A DNA stretch of 64,000 bases from Chionis minor (GCA_013398295.1 VZSF01004856.1:200939-264938), one strand, 5' to 3'. Counted from the stretch's first letter, positions 25,478-38,410 are shown. The notes: a model not told the origin generated them from the sequence alone. Translations and numbers: made by a program.

Positions 25478-25572
25478 GGATGTCATTTCATTCTATTTCT
25501 CCCATTTCAGAATGCTGAATTAATTTCTAGAACTTAATTAAAACTTCAGAATACCTCTGTAGTATAGATATT

Positions 25573-25625
25573 CTAATCACTTTCCCCATTATACAGATTG
25601 TGAACAGAAAGAGAATGAGATTTTA
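25573..25625 (-). repeat. MIR/L2-like tail relic
   Basis: TTTCCCCATTATACAGATTG followed by an AACAGAAAGAGAATGAGA stretch parallels the minus-strand MIR/L2 tail (ccccattttacagatgagg, then cacagagaggttaag). Short and diverged; assignment is by eye. Confidence 0.4.
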
Positions 25626-28289
25626 AAAAATACTTAGCATTAATCTAATTGATTCCTTTGAAGTCTGTCGGAATATTACAAAGAACATGAAAGCCAACAG
25701 AGTTAAGCCAGCTCTAAGTGCCAGATTTTCAGAGATCTTATTAGAACTGATTAAAATATATATATATATTTCCCTCTGCTTAGGAAACTCTGAAGTTCAT
25801 TTTTTTACCAAATTGGAAAATAGATTTAAAATTTCCCTTAGAACTAAAATTTCAGCTTGGAAGAACTGAAACATTCAGTTGTCACGTAGTTTGTTAATAT
25901 CGTAACATAGATATGCTTGATATCTAGCTTTTTATATTATTATGTAATAAATTTTCAAAATTAAATATAAGAAAGCAGTAAAGCTATACTTTTCACTTTA
26001 TTTGCATGAAATACTGGCTACTATAGTGAGATAAAGCGATCAAGCAAATTTGGTTTGACTTTTATTTGTAGAAAATGTCATAACACTTTGACACATCTCT
26101 GTGAAATGCTTTGAATCTGACAAAAAAAACCCTTTTCAGATGGAAAACTATTTCACCTAAAATGTTTAACCATTTCTAGCACTTAGGTCCTCAAAGATGG
26201 CAGTTAGTTGCCTTAGAGGATCTTGATAAATACTTGAACTGGTACGTGTATTTCAGTGAACTCTATGTCTGTTTACATCTCCAGGTTTCTCAATAACTTT
26301 ATAAAATATGCTTCAAAATCCCACCCAGGCTGTCTGCCTACCTTTTTTCTGGCCACTGAGCAAATAGTCTTGGCACCAAAGAAACACAATTCAAAAGTCT
26401 ACAGTCTTAACCGTAAAAACAAGCTTTGCTGTTCTTCCTTTTACAAAAATAAAAAGGAGACAATATGAGATTTGGGTAGGAGAGAGGTACAAACTGGACT
26501 AAAAAGAAAGCCAGAGGTATTGCTTCCATCCTGGTTGCATTCCCTTTCAGCTGGCAGTGGTAAGGGCAGTATATCTATCCCATGGAGCCAGCAGTCTGTG
26601 TAGGTGGCAGTAGTTCTCCGGCCACTTTTGTGTTACACCAGCACCATGTCATTTAATTTGCACTGACCTAGATACAATAGTGGTCATGCCAGGAGCTCCT
26701 GAACTAGAATCTGTGCTTAAGCATTGCTTTCTTCTTTTTTTCCTGGGTTAAAACTTGTGAATTTCTCTCCTTTCGCTGCCTCAATTTCTCTAATATCAAG
26801 GTATACACCCCGTAGAGAAGTTGTGAGTAAAAATTAATGAATCCCAATTAACATACAGTGCAGAGGAAATCCTTATTAGTTAGCAGTATATTGCTCTGTT
26901 TTACTTCATGGATCACTCTCCATTTTTAATCTCAGTTTATTTTAGAATCCCTATGAGAATCACTTTGTTTTTCCATTCCCAATATACATATTCATTATCA
27001 GTTATTATTACATTGTGTATTTGCAAGCCTATGATATGTTCAAAGTTTTTTTAAAGAGCAATAGGATGTTGTTCTTTTTTTTGTTGATCCAGGGATCAAT
27101 GAAGTGAAATTCTAAAGGTGGGACAGTTAGAGACAAAAAATATGTGTGTATATAGATATGTATATGCATATGCATTTCTGATGAAAGATTATATTTGAAT
27201 TGCTGTTTAAATAGATACAATTATATGTTGTTCAAAGGAAAAATTCTCACAATGAGGTGAATGTGAATTCTCCAAGACAGAGCTGCTTTGCATCACTAGG
27301 GACAGGATGATCATCAACTTCCAGGATTAAACCTATTTATCTGAAAAGGACCTCAATAGACAATATTTCTAGTTCAAGAAATAGGCAAAATTAAAAGCAG
27401 GTTTTCAGATCAAACAAACAAAAAAAAAGCTAAAGCTGTCAGTCTCAAGCTGTGAAGAAGTTAATGAAAAAACTGTGATCTGCATCATTAGTTTTTGCAA
27501 AGAACTCTTTTTTAATAGTTTGTACACTTAAAAGCTGATCAAATTTAAATGTAGCAGTAGGTTGGGAGCTGCTTTGAGGAAAATACAAATGTTACTGGTA
27601 ATTTTGACTCTAGCATGTACTTTCCATGCACTATGGATTCAAATTACATTTTTGGGTTAATACACCGCTGTATTATTTTTCTCCTGTTACACTTTTTCTT
27701 AGATGTGGAAGATGAACATAAACTAGAGAAGTATAAATGATGGTATTTATGGAAAAGAAGCCAGTGACATTAGTTCAGTCAGGAAAAAATGTGGCAAAAA
27801 TTGTGGCAAAAAATGTCCAAAATTATCTTAGTTTTAGATAGTTTTTGAAAAAAGTTAGCTCTGCCATGACTATTGTACTTGCCCTTTAAAAATGAAAGTT
27901 AGATTAAGAAGAAAGAATCAGGAATAAGTGTATGAAGCACAGACATATATAAATAGATAAAATAATTGCATAACCCATTTCATTAGGCAGCAACCCTAAA
28001 ATGAAGAGTTCAAAAATTATTTCAGGGAGGTCTATGCAAAAATACATAGCACCTGGAGGAAGGACTGTTACTAGGTTTTGAGGAATGCAGAGGACATTGC
28101 ATAAATCGATTTACATAGGGACGGTGTAGGAGTGTGATTAAGTGATAGGACTCAGGCATTTGGTGTGCTGAGTTCCCCTCACTTCTACCCAAAATTCTGT
28201 AAAAATTCTCTTCTATTCTATTTTGATTTTCTCTCCTCCTGTTCTGAAACTATCCGCTGGCTTTTACTTGCTTCCCACTTTGTCACCAA
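25626..28289. other. AT-rich unique DNA, no gene seen
   Basis: Includes a (TA)n run at 25,756-25,769, TA/TG alternation near 27,140-27,175 and a short GTGGCAAAAA near-repeat near 27,791-27,817. No exon, RNA or transposon is recognised. Confidence 0.5.
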
Positions 28290-28500
28290 GCTCTCCGGCC
28301 CCCAACTCAAGGCTCTGCAAAATCTGAGGCTGTGGATGTCGCACATCTCCGTGCTGCTGGTGTCTCCTCCCACAGAGCAGGAGCGGAGGCCACGCAGGCT
28401 GCACTGCCATGGCACACCATGGGACGTGGCACGTGGCTGCGATGCAGCTCACGCAAGTGCTTGTCACGCCGCACGGTGCTAACGAGATTGCATGAGAGCC
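28290..28500. other. GC- and CpG-richer patch
   Basis: A 200-bp segment is clearly richer in GC and CpG than its AT-rich surroundings, for example around GGCACGTGGCTGCGATGC and CACGCCGCACGG. Chance frames of 65-105 codons appear on both strands here. It could be a small regulatory CpG patch. It is too short and sparse for a confident promoter island. An 18-bp A-run follows at 28,601-28,618. Confidence 0.4.
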
Positions 28501-28724
28501 CCTCACCGTCTCTGTTTGCCTGCCAGTAAACCTGCATCTGTGAAACTCACTTCTTCAGCTGCCAACGCTCCTGCAAAATGTATTTTCCCACACGGCTACC
28601 AAAAAAAAAAAAAAAAAAGGAAGGGGAGAAAGATTTTTAAAAGCCGTTTTTCACAGGTTCCACCAAGACAATTGATATATTTACCTGGACAGCATGTCTC
28701 AGGAAAGGGAATTTTCTTCTGCAA

Positions 28725-29330
28725 ATTCCACCCTCCTGTTCACAGCATCGGAGCTTCAATGTGTTAATTACAATATCAGCAATGCATTATTAATTCCAAG
28801 ATTCAGAAGAAAAAATGCTTAAAAAGGTGGTCTGTTATGTAACTTGTTTTTTTCACAAAGGAATTTATCCAACAGTGCTAGTTAAATGTTATCATAGCCA
28901 CTCTTGAATTGTCTGTAGTTTTTTTCTTCTCTGAGACACAGATCAAACACATAGTGCTGTTTGTTTTTTTCCTGAAGTAGTAAATAATACCTCTATTACA
29001 AAGACACGTGACAGCTGATGTGTGATCTTCAGGCTGCAGTCTATCTTGCTGAATCAATGGTAACGCTGATAGCGTTGAAGCCTCTCCTTTCACACAAAAA
29101 GCCTCTCTTTTCAAAATGTTTTACTGAGAGCACAAACGCAGGGCCTTGCTGTCCTAGTTTGTACAATGCATGAAGTAAGCCTGACTCTAAATCATTAGCA
29201 ACCCACCTTTTTTTGACGGCCGACATTATCTAATGCTGATGTCCAAAATACTTCCTGTGAGTTTCTGACGTGAAATTCACTCAACCTGATACAGCCAAAT
29301 ATGGGAACCCTGTGTGGACCCCTGCCAGAG
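28725..29330. promoter_or_regulatory. Candidate conserved non-coding blocks
   Basis: The first core, 28,760-28,800, carries TGTGTTAATTACAATATCAG and GCATTATTAATTCC. The second, about 28,985-29,320, carries a CACGTGACAGCTGATG stretch (E-boxes and a TALE half-site), TCTAAATCATTAGC and ATTATCTAATGC. The sequence is complex and not repetitive, and no frame of note crosses it. Enhancer function is inferred. Confidence 0.4.
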
Positions 29331-32084
29331 CTGTCCCTGGCACCTCTACCTCTGAGCTCCCTGCGCACTGGGTCTGCATAAGCTAAGAGCAGGGCACCTG
29401 AGGAGGTGAAATAGGTGAAATCCCAACAATTGATCAGGAGATGAGGATGCAGCATGGGATGTTCGCTCTCCTCTGCTGCCTCCCCACAACCATTCCTCTG
29501 GGCTGGAAGAATTATTAAAAATTCACTGTAATGCTCCATGGGAAACAGTATAATGCCTATATAAATATGAATGTGTATGTGTTTCTCCCTTTTGGCATCA
29601 CCCTTCACCTGCTCCTACTAAGAGCCATGTTCCTGAGTATGTTAAGTCAACTAGAGACCCTGCGGCTGATGTCTGCAGTGCCATTATTTCCATGAAGGGA
29701 TACTTTGGAGGTAAACTTATAAGCTCAGTTATATGACAATGATTATATGGATTATTGAATGTTTTGTGATTCAGTGATAGGTTCCACAAAAATGTGGAAA
29801 TTTCTTTTAAGGTTGCCTTGCTTTCTAAGTGGCCAAGTCCTTTAAAAGAGAATAGAACAGGCATGTCAGTATTGTAAAGAGAAAAATTCTGAAATAATAG
29901 AATTCAACTCTACAGACGTAAACGCTATATGTAGATCTCTCTCTTTCAAAGTTTTGCTCTGAGTTTGTTTGAAGCAGTAGATGATAAAAGACATTAGAAG
30001 GCAGGTGAGCTTCTACTAAGACAAACTGATTTCTGGGAAAAACCTCCCACATTTTCTTGCACACTCACATGTACAGATGGGGTATAGCATTATGCCATAT
30101 GGAAGATAACCTAAAATATTAAAATACATTAATTTTCTTGCCCTGAAGGCCTGCTGGCTGATTACAGACAACTCACTGGGGGTTTACACTCCAGTAAATT
30201 CACTTAGTTTCATAACATAGGTATTTGCTGGTACTGCGATACACTGTAGGGCAATGAGCCTATTGATCTGCTGTTATGTGTTAAGGCTCTGAACCATATT
30301 TAAGAAATAAAATAACTGAATTCTGAAATTTTTCAAAAAGTTAAATATTACAAAGCTGCAAGCGAGCAGTAGAAAGTGTGGCACAATGATGTCCTATTTC
30401 TTTAGCAGTTTTAGATGTATTTTTGTTCTGAATTTCCTTGCAGACCAGTGTATTTCTCAGCACATCCCGTGTTTTTGGTTGCACCCACATGCTTGTGTAC
30501 AGCAGCATTAGAGCATCATGACAGCAAAAGGGGACATGAAGCCTTTTCCAACCAGCTTCCAACCCTTCTAGCTGCCTCCCACCTACGACTGGAACTTAGA
30601 TTTGTTGAACTGGTACTTAACAGTAGTCAGAGGAGGCTGTCAATCCCACCATAGTGATGGTCTATTACTCATTGCTGGTCTGATGTAATTGCATGACTTT
30701 TGGTTTCTTTGAGGGAACCTCAGCCATCAGAGAGGATAAGATAGCTGAGTCTTTTCCACTGTAGGGAGAGACCACTCAGAGAGGACAAAAAATCCACAAA
30801 AATCATCAGCATAGTGAGTAAATATGAGAAAAAAAATGTGAACAGAATATTAACATGAACAGAAACAAACACTCGGATGAAGCTACCAATGTTGGAACAC
30901 CTAGCTAGTTGTTTCTGAACATAAGCATACTAATGAATGAAAATTCAGCTGCTGTGATGCCTGTATATGTTGATAAAACAGGCACCAGGAGACTGTAGTC
31001 ATAAAGTAACTGCCTTACAGATATGGTGGGCTAGTTCTTTAACTTCTGTAAGTCAGTTTAATCTGACTATCTCTCCTGTAGCTATTACGGTTCAGCCTAG
31101 AAAAAACTCTGGCTGAACCATTGAAATCTCACTTCAGGCCTGTGTATTATATTCTTATAAAATAGGGAGTGTTTTTAAACAGCAAAAGAATCTATTCTTC
31201 ATACACCGTCTTGCAGACACCAGCCAAGCAGCTTTCTCTTGTTGTTAGTCTTTGTTTCCATAGCAGACAGTCACGACACATGCTGTTTCAGCAAACTGAT
31301 TTTTTTCCATGCACCATTTCATTTCTAGACTGCTTAGGCCCCATCCAGTTTCTACTAAAGTCAGTGGAAATGCCTAACATCAGTGGGAGCTACCTGAGGC
31401 CATTGTAGCTCATTTCCCCATTTGGGAAAAAAAACCCCAAAACAACAAAATAAAAAGGCCAAAGAGAAGTACTGTTTTCAGTGTAGCAGTGTCAGCTCTT
31501 GATAGATTTATTCTGAAGAAGACTTAAAATGTAATTAGATGGTGGTCACTGTCCATTTTGAAACTCTTCCTTGGCTTTACCAAACATTCACCAGAGGCAG
31601 CCTGGCCTTGCATTTTGTTTTCATGGGCACGTGTTGATCTCATGGCTGGGCATCGTTTCCTTGTCTGTGTCTCCATCCACCCATTTTGCGTTTGGGCAAG
31701 GGCTGACATGATAACTGTGGTTATTGGTAGTACCTACTGTTGCCTCCTTCCTCTGCCACAGCCTCTTGGTGCCCCATCATTCTTCACTTGGTTGCACAGT
31801 GCTAATGTTCCCACCTTGACAGACCAAGCTGTTAAAACAATTACATCCACATCATCAGTTAGCATGTGGTTGTTTCCTCAGTGCCAGACTAGGTCTGGTG
31901 CTCATGGCTGGGAGGAGTGGAGTGGGTGTGGTGAGGGCTCTCCCTGTCTGGTGGGGGACACACTGGATGGGCTGAGCACACCAAGGTCTCCGTGACAGGA
32001 CTCATCCCCTGCCCAGCAGCAGCAGCAGCTGCCTGCTGCTTTAGAGCGGTTAGGTGTGTATCTCTTTTTTCATTGATGGCACTG
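29331..32084. other. Unique non-coding DNA, no gene seen
   Basis: Open frames of 137 codons (29,195-29,608, minus) and 145 codons (31,558-31,995, plus) have no recognisable domain. A short (CAG)n run facing CTGCTGCT lies at 32,013-32,040. A fragment near 31,340-31,395 (AAGTCAGTGGAAATGCC and CAGTGGGAGC) recalls old amniote LINE tails, but too weakly to call. Confidence 0.45.
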
Positions 32085-32442
32085 CTTCAGTGAATTCCAG
32101 AATAATTCTAGGGGACTTCAACCACCCTGACATCTGCTGGAAAAGTAACACAGTGAGCTGCAGGCAATCCAGGAGACTCCTGAGTAATGGTTTTAAACTG
32201 AAAGAGAGTAGATTTAGACTAGATATAAGGAAGAAATTTTTTACTATGAAGGTGATGAAACACTGGAACAGGTTGCCTAGAGAGGTGGTAGATGCCCCAT
32301 CCCTGGAAACAGTCAAGGTTAGGTTGGACAGGGCTCTAAGCAACTGGATCTTGTTGAAGATATCTCTGCTCATTGCAAGGAGGTTGGACTAGATGACCTT
32401 TAAAGGTCCCTTCCAATCCAAACTATTCTATGGTTCTATGAT
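32085..32442 (+). mobile_element. CR1 LINE, internally deleted, endonuclease motif joined to 3' end
   Basis: The 3' part (about 32,190-32,442) is a standard CR1 end. It encodes [10 protein letters not shown] and closes with TAGATGACCTTTAAAGGTCC and then the octamer-like ATTCTATGGTTCTATGAT. The 5' part (32,100-32,180) encodes GDFNHPDICW, the endonuclease motif of CR1 ORF2. In a full element these lie more than 2 kb apart, with the reverse transcriptase between. Here both are in one open frame (32,054-32,392, 112 codons). Either a large in-frame internal deletion or two CR1 fragments brought together would give this. The 3' sequence belongs to a different CR1 subfamily from the copies at 37.6 and 47.6 kb. 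Not functional for retrotransposition. Confidence 0.85.
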
Positions 32443-34309
32443 GAATGTTGTAGTCACACTCTTGAAGAAGGGGCATCTACCCTTGCCAGAAATTTGGCAG
32501 GTGATATCAAGAGGATGATTCTACTCACCTGTTTTTCCAGTATCAACTGCTTCAGCACGTAAAGCACTACTGTTAACATGCTGTTAGCATGGTGTAATAT
32601 GCACCCCTGGTGCAATTCTATTTGATCAAATTGTTCTTTTATTCAACCATTTTTTACTGGTGACTGTTGATTGCTTGTATTGGCTAATCCACAGAAAAAA
32701 GCTAATAAATGCCATGGCATTTGTCACCACTGCATTTATGTGAGTCACTTCTTCCTGGATCCTAGTTTCTTTACTTACAAAAGTAGAAATAGATGATTCA
32801 TGCTTATTTCTTGGATAGCACCTTAAAAATTTTCTGATATAATATTTCCTAACCAGCTATATATCATTATTACCTGTTACTTTATTAATTTCCACATTTA
32901 CCATATGACCTTGCCTTGGCAACCATCTCATTTCTAATGACTGAACTTCCTTTGTATGTCTGCTCCTACTAAAAGTTGCCATTAGCTGATTATAGTGGTA
33001 ACTGTGGCATTTTAACACACAAGCAATCTAGAGTATGCAAGTTCCTATTAGACAAGTCAGATATCCGCTGACATACTGTAAGGTACGATCTGCCACCCAA
33101 GTTTTAAAGCACTGGGGTTTCTTAAATAAAGGCCACAGTCCTTCCACACACTGTCAAGAAAGCTACTCTTTTTCAGATAACAAAGCACACAGCCTGTGTG
33201 CTGAAGCGCTATACTAAAAAGAATCACCAAACCTCTACAACCGCCTAAGATGTAAGGACAAAAGATTTTTAACTTTTGGTGGTAAAAACTCTTCCAGCCT
33301 CTCAAGTATGGCATTTCTCGTTTCACCACAAACTTTTTCCTAAGCATAGTGTCATTTACACTACGGTTCTAGATCCACAGCAATAAACTTTTAGGTCAGA
33401 CTGGTGAACTCGTTCCTACAGCTGGCTTGACATAGCATGATTTATGTAGGCAGTGAAAAAAAAATTATTTTTCTATTTTACCCTGAAAACAATTGATCTT
33501 ACCCAGAACTCTCAAATTTCTCCTACAAATCAAATAAATTGATTTCATTTTCAAGGAAAAAAAAATAAATTCCCATGAAATAAAAGCTTTTTGGAGAAAA
33601 AAAAAAAAGGAAGATCTTTCCACTAAAATGTGTGGGGAAACTATTTTAGCCACTATTATTTTACAGTTCCTAAACTCAAGGCCACATCAGCTGTGAAGTT
33701 CTACTGTACAGCTTAAATGTATTTGAGAAAAACTGGATGAACATCAATGTGCTTCTGACTTAAAATTTTAAAAATCCTTTAAAATAGAGACTTCCAAATC
33801 CCAAGGTGTGCCAACATTTTTAAGAGGTATTTCCATCACCCTCTGCATTTCAGATCATTTAAGACTTTTAAAATTAAATGTAAGACATTTGAGAGGGATA
33901 TTATTTTTGCTCTTGGGTGGAGAAACACAACTTCAGAGTCCCTGGGCTGAGTTGTGGCAGCCTTTCTGACACAGCATACTACCTTTTACTGAACGTCATC
34001 CCACAGCCTCTTCTAGGTATAGATATTGCATATGTTGGAAAGCAGCATCCTAAGTGATGAATATTATTCTTGAGATAAAAAGCAGGCCCATTTAAAGTGG
34101 TCCTGATTTTTCTTATTGCTTTTTGTCTGTGGAACAGGATATGGCACACATACACTCTATACATCTTACAGTTCTTTGACCCCCTCCCCATTCTTCATCT
34201 CACATTTCTAGACATTTTTTAAATCCACAGTTTGAAGATATTATTCAGCATCTTCCTAGTGAGAAGGACTGGATGAAAATCCTTTCGAAGGCTTCTACCT
34301 CTTCCTTTA
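32443..34309. other. AT-rich unique DNA, no gene seen
   Basis: A-runs lie near 33,458-33,466 and 33,597-33,608. No exon, RNA or repeat is recognised; frames up to 96 codons lack domains. Confidence 0.5.
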
Positions 34310-34760
34310 ATCACTCAAGGCGTGGTTGGTAAGTGATGTAAGGCATGCCTTCCCCAGGGACTGAGTGCTCAAAGCTCCTGATTGCTTGGGGAACAAGAGA
34401 GCCAGAGGGGATCCTAAATCAAACCCTGTCTCTCACTCACCAATGCACCGATTGCTACAACAGCGCGCTTTCATTAGGAACGTTTTCTTCAATTAAGGGA
34501 GGTGTTGTCAATTATTCTACTTTTAGAGCTCTTAATTTGTTAGTTTATACTGGCAGAATTTGTAATGCCATCTCAGAATCCATGGTATCTTCTGGGACAA
34601 TATATTGTCTGCTCCTCTGCCATGACATATCACCATAAAACACGGGGCTATAAGAGCCTATAATAATTTATGAGAGTACATTAGGTACCCATGTATAATT
34701 TATCAAATGGGCATTATGGAGGCAGGACTATGCCTGACTGACAAAGGTTACCTCTGTATG
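34310..34760. promoter_or_regulatory. Candidate conserved non-coding enhancer block
   Basis: Dense, non-repetitive block. It has CACCGATTGCTACAAC near 34,446, TTTCATTAGGAACG near 34,469, TCTTCAATTAAGGG near 34,487, TGTCAATTATTCTAC near 34,507, GAGCTCTTAATTTGTTAG near 34,527 and CCTATAATAATTTATGAG near 34,657. The run of TAAT/ATTA cores at short intervals is typical of homeobox-regulated enhancers. A 97-codon + frame crosses it without a domain. Conservation is inferred. Confidence 0.45.
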
Positions 34761-35882
34761 GGTGTCTTGTATAACTACACTACACAGGGAAGGATCCAAT
34801 AGCAGACGTTCACTGAATTAAAACAAAGAAGCTTTTACTGCATAAACTGGGCACTCCAAGAAGCCAAGTTGAAGAGCATGAAAACAATTCCTGATCTTTA
34901 ACATTTTGATTCCAAACTTACACTCTCCGTAAGATTAAGATAGGGGTTTCAATACATATTAAAACTGGAGGAAGCTAAATTTCTGAAGGGAAAGTGGTAT
35001 AAAGACCATTTGAATTTGAGCCAAGATCTGGATTGGATTTAGCAAAAAAAAAACGGTGGGACATGTTCAAAATTTATTCAAATCTAAAGTAATGAAGTCA
35101 TTAGACCTTTCAGATTCCCATTTCCTAGGGAAGGCTAGGCCTACAGTAGCAGCTCAAACATGACTTCACATCACTTTTGGGCCTGAGCACTCTTCAACTC
35201 AACTCTTTTCCCAACAAACTGAACATCAACTGACTCATCTTGGGGAAAATCTCAAATGCCGTTGGGTTTGATTCAAAATAAAGGCCTGAATCTCATTCAC
35301 ACTGAATATTTGTTTCCTAATCTGCATAGAGCCCTGAACGAAGCCTCTGCAGTGTGGTACTATGCACTTGGCCATGCAGCAACACTATATTCTTCAGAAA
35401 AAATTGGCTAGACTCAGTGTCAAGCCACAAATTTATACGTTGGCCACCCTGCCATAGCCTTTCTCCTGGGCCTCCTGACCAGACTGGGAGCTGTGCTGGT
35501 GGCATAGTCAATTGATCACAGCACTGTATGTTCAACTTTTTCTGCAGTCCTTGGGGAAAGGGAATTGGTTATAGCCCATAGCTATGAAGCATGGCTTCTA
35601 GCTCAAAGTTCAATGGCTTCTGCTTTCAGGTTTCTTCACTAAAATCTCTAAATTTAGCAAAGGTGGTATTTTTCATAATAGCTAAAAGCAGACTGAAGCC
35701 AACAAATTAATTTTGAGTTGGCTATGGAGCAACAATCACACAGTAAAAAAAATGCTCACTGCAACTCTGAACTAAATTTGTTCATTAATTCAGGGCTGAA
35801 AATATTTTAATATCCTTAGGAATCTGAATTTCTTGCACTAATATTATTTTCATGGCATTAAAATAATCTGTTTCCTCTGGGG
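34761..35882. other. Unique non-coding DNA, no gene seen
   Basis: No coding or repeat signal is recognised apart from a short A-run near 35,044-35,053. Confidence 0.5.
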
Positions 35883-35945
35883 AGGCAGATAACTCGGTGG
35901 GTGGGCTCTGGTCTGGGAGTTAGGGCATTTGAGTTTTCTGTCTTG
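35883..35945 (+). repeat. MIR-type SINE 5' relic (tRNA-derived part)
   Basis: GTGGGCTCTGGTCTGGGAGT followed by a TTAGGGCATTTGAGTTTTCT stretch resembles the tRNA-derived head of MIR-type CORE-SINEs (ggtta...ctggagtcag...ctgggttc). The remainder of the element is not recognisable. Old and weak. Confidence 0.35.
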
Positions 35946-36307
35946 TGGAACCAGTTGAGAAATACTTTTAATGAGTGACAATTCTCAGAGTACAATTTTG
36001 TTTCATGTAAAATATTTTTTTCCCCATCAAAAATATCATTCCATTGTAAGCAAAAGGAAAAAAAAAAGCGCTTCTTTTTTGAAAGTTTGTATTTTATTTA
36101 TCAAGTTCTCTTTATTACTTGTTGATTAATCATCCTTCTTTCCCTGCTCCTCTTGCCCTCCAAATTTTGAACCTAATTACTTCTTTTGGAGAATTTCCAC
36201 CAAATATTCTTCTGTCTACCTAGAAGTACACAGACATATAATTATCCAAGCCCTTCATTATAACATCATACCTATCTTCCAAGTCTCTCTCTGAGGCAAG
36301 AAATTCC

Positions 36308-36392
36308 TCATCTCCATTTTTTGGAAGGGATGATGAGACACAGAAGTCTAGGATTTCAAACTCACTCAGACACCCCAACTCACAGTAAGAAT
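36308..36392 (-). repeat. MIR/L2-like tail relic
   Basis: CATCTCCATTTTTTGGAAGG, then a GATGATGAGACACAGAAG stretch and a 'caaactcactcagac' stretch, follow the order of the MIR/L2 tail in minus orientation (tccccattttacagatgagg, actgaggcacagag, aaggtcacacag). It is one of several in the window, pointing to an amniote genome with very old SINE/LINE remains. Confidence 0.45.
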
Positions 36393-37642
36393 GACTGAAA
36401 CAGATAAATATTAAAGTCCAAATTTTAAAGCATCCTTAGGCATGTAGAAGAGGGAAAAAAAACCCAAAACATTGCTTCCACTTCTTTCCCCTGTTATTTT
36501 TGGGGAGATCTTTGTGACCATCTTGAATGAAAAACAAGAAGGTCTGGAAACACAAATAAGTCTCCAGAACTGAAATCCCACTTCTTGCACATTTATACAA
36601 ATGACACATCTGTTTTAATACATACCACAGTACGCCTAACCTCAGTTGAATACAAATAATTAATATGAATAATACATGGAAATTTTCCTGTTTCTTAAGT
36701 GCTAGCTGTGTTGTTTGGTCTACAAATAGAGAAAATGATCCTGACCGTGTTCCAGCTGGTTTGGACAGTAACACGCATAGTCATCAAAGTTCTAACATGT
36801 AATGTTGGTTGGTGGCACAATCTCCAGGAATCGTGGTATACTTTTGAAAGGAGTTTTGAGGCTCTTGTTGGAAAGCTTTAAGGAAGAAGTAAGTTTTTGA
36901 GAATAAGATGCATCAGTAAAACAAAGATGAATAGCCTGGTATGAGAAGATGCAAGTTCCTTGGGGTATACATGCTATACACTTTTATTTTGTGTGTGAGA
37001 TATATCTGAGAGATTATGAATTACATGTAAAAATCAACTGGCATTTTTTGCTATTTAGAGTAGGGGGAAAAAAGAAAGAAAGAAAGGCCTGGATAATGTT
37101 GCCTAGAAGTACATACACTTGTTTATTTTCAAAAGTTGGTTGAGGGCTTGCAGGAAACAGCAGGGTAATGGAATATTCATGAAGCAAATGCCCTTCACTT
37201 AGTGGAGGGCAAAGAAAAGCCGATTGCTAAGCTTCTTCAAACTTCCCGTGCAAGAAGCTTGCATTATAGAATAATAAAGCCTGTGTTTGCCACTCCGCAG
37301 CACAGTCCTAACCTGGCACCACTCGACTCTTTCACCTCTCTCTTCCCTTTTGACTCCTCCTCCTATTTTCAGGCATGGAACCCCACCACTGCCCCTTTGA
37401 CCACAGCTGCAGCGGCACAGACCTGCATAACCCATCACAGCCTCATGGAAACTGCTTTTTCCCTAGAGCCAGCCTGGAGGATGAGAAGCACCAAGCTGCT
37501 GCTGTGAATGCGGTTTTCTCCTGTCAATGACTGAGCACAGGGCAAGGGCCCATCACCTGCCAGCCTGGAAAGGCAAGCTCGTTTTCCCTTTCTTTCATGG
37601 GTTTACTTTAATGAACATCCACACAACTGTATCTCCCTAACC
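36393..37642. other. Unique non-coding DNA, no gene seen
   Basis: Frames of 60-112 codons on both strands lack domains. No repeats are recognised up to the CR1 that begins at about 37,643. Confidence 0.45.
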
Positions 37643-38287
37643 AGGATGACCATGAGCCAGCAATGTGCCCTCATGGCCAAGAAGGCCAATGGCATCCTGG
37701 GGTGCATCAAGTGGAATGTGGCCAGCAGGTGGAGGGAGGTCATCCTCCCCCTTTACTCTGCCCTGGGGAGGCCACAACTCAAGTCCTGTGTCCAGTTCTG
37801 GGCTCCCCAGTTCAAGAGGGACAGGGAACTGCTGGAGAGGGTACAGCAAAGGGCTAGAAAGATGATTAGGGGGCGGCAGCATCTTTCTTATGAAGAAAGA
37901 ATGAGGTAGTTGGGTCTTTTTAGTCTGGAGAAGAGAAGACTGAGGGGGGATCTCATCAATTCTTATAAGTACTTAAAGGGAGGATGCCAGGAGGATGGGC
38001 ACGGTCTTTTTTCAGTGGTGCCCAGTGATAGGACAAGAGGTAATGGGCACAAACTTGAACGTAGGAAGTTCCATCTAAATATGAGAAGGAACTTCTTTAC
38101 TTTCAGATTGGCAGAGTGCTGAAACAGGCTTCCCAGAGAGGTGCTGGAGTCTCCAACTGCGGAGGCTTTCAAAATCCACCTGGGCACCATCCTGTGCAAC
38201 CTAATCTAGGTGACCCTGCTCTGACAGGAGGATTGGACCAGATGATCTCCAGAGGTCCCTTCCAACCCCTGAGATTCTGTGATTATT
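37643..38287 (+). mobile_element. CR1 LINE, 5'-truncated, broken ORF2
   Basis: About 645 bp of CR1 3' end. The ORF2 C-terminal region reads through [23 protein letters not shown] and HLSYEER. A TAG stop at 37,907-37,909 then interrupts the frame where related copies have an LREL-type run. It resumes as [20 protein letters not shown], and a later frameshift moves the [10 protein letters not shown] region out of frame. The 3' end reads GAGGTCCCTTCCAACCCCTG and then GATTCTGTGATT. CR1 copies are usually 5'-truncated, as here. Dead copy of moderate age. Confidence 0.93.
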
Positions 38288-38410
38288 ATGCAATATGGAC
38301 AGACTCCAGTGCTCAAGCAGTTGGTCTCCCGCTGTACACAAGGTACCAGACATTTTCAGCCCCAAAACTGCACAGGATCTTGAATGCCAGGAAAATACCC
38401 CACCGACCCC

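Noticed and set aside
37862..37920. let-7-like GAGGTAGTTGGG string
   Set aside because: It lies within CR1 ORF2 sequence and has no matching hairpin arm.
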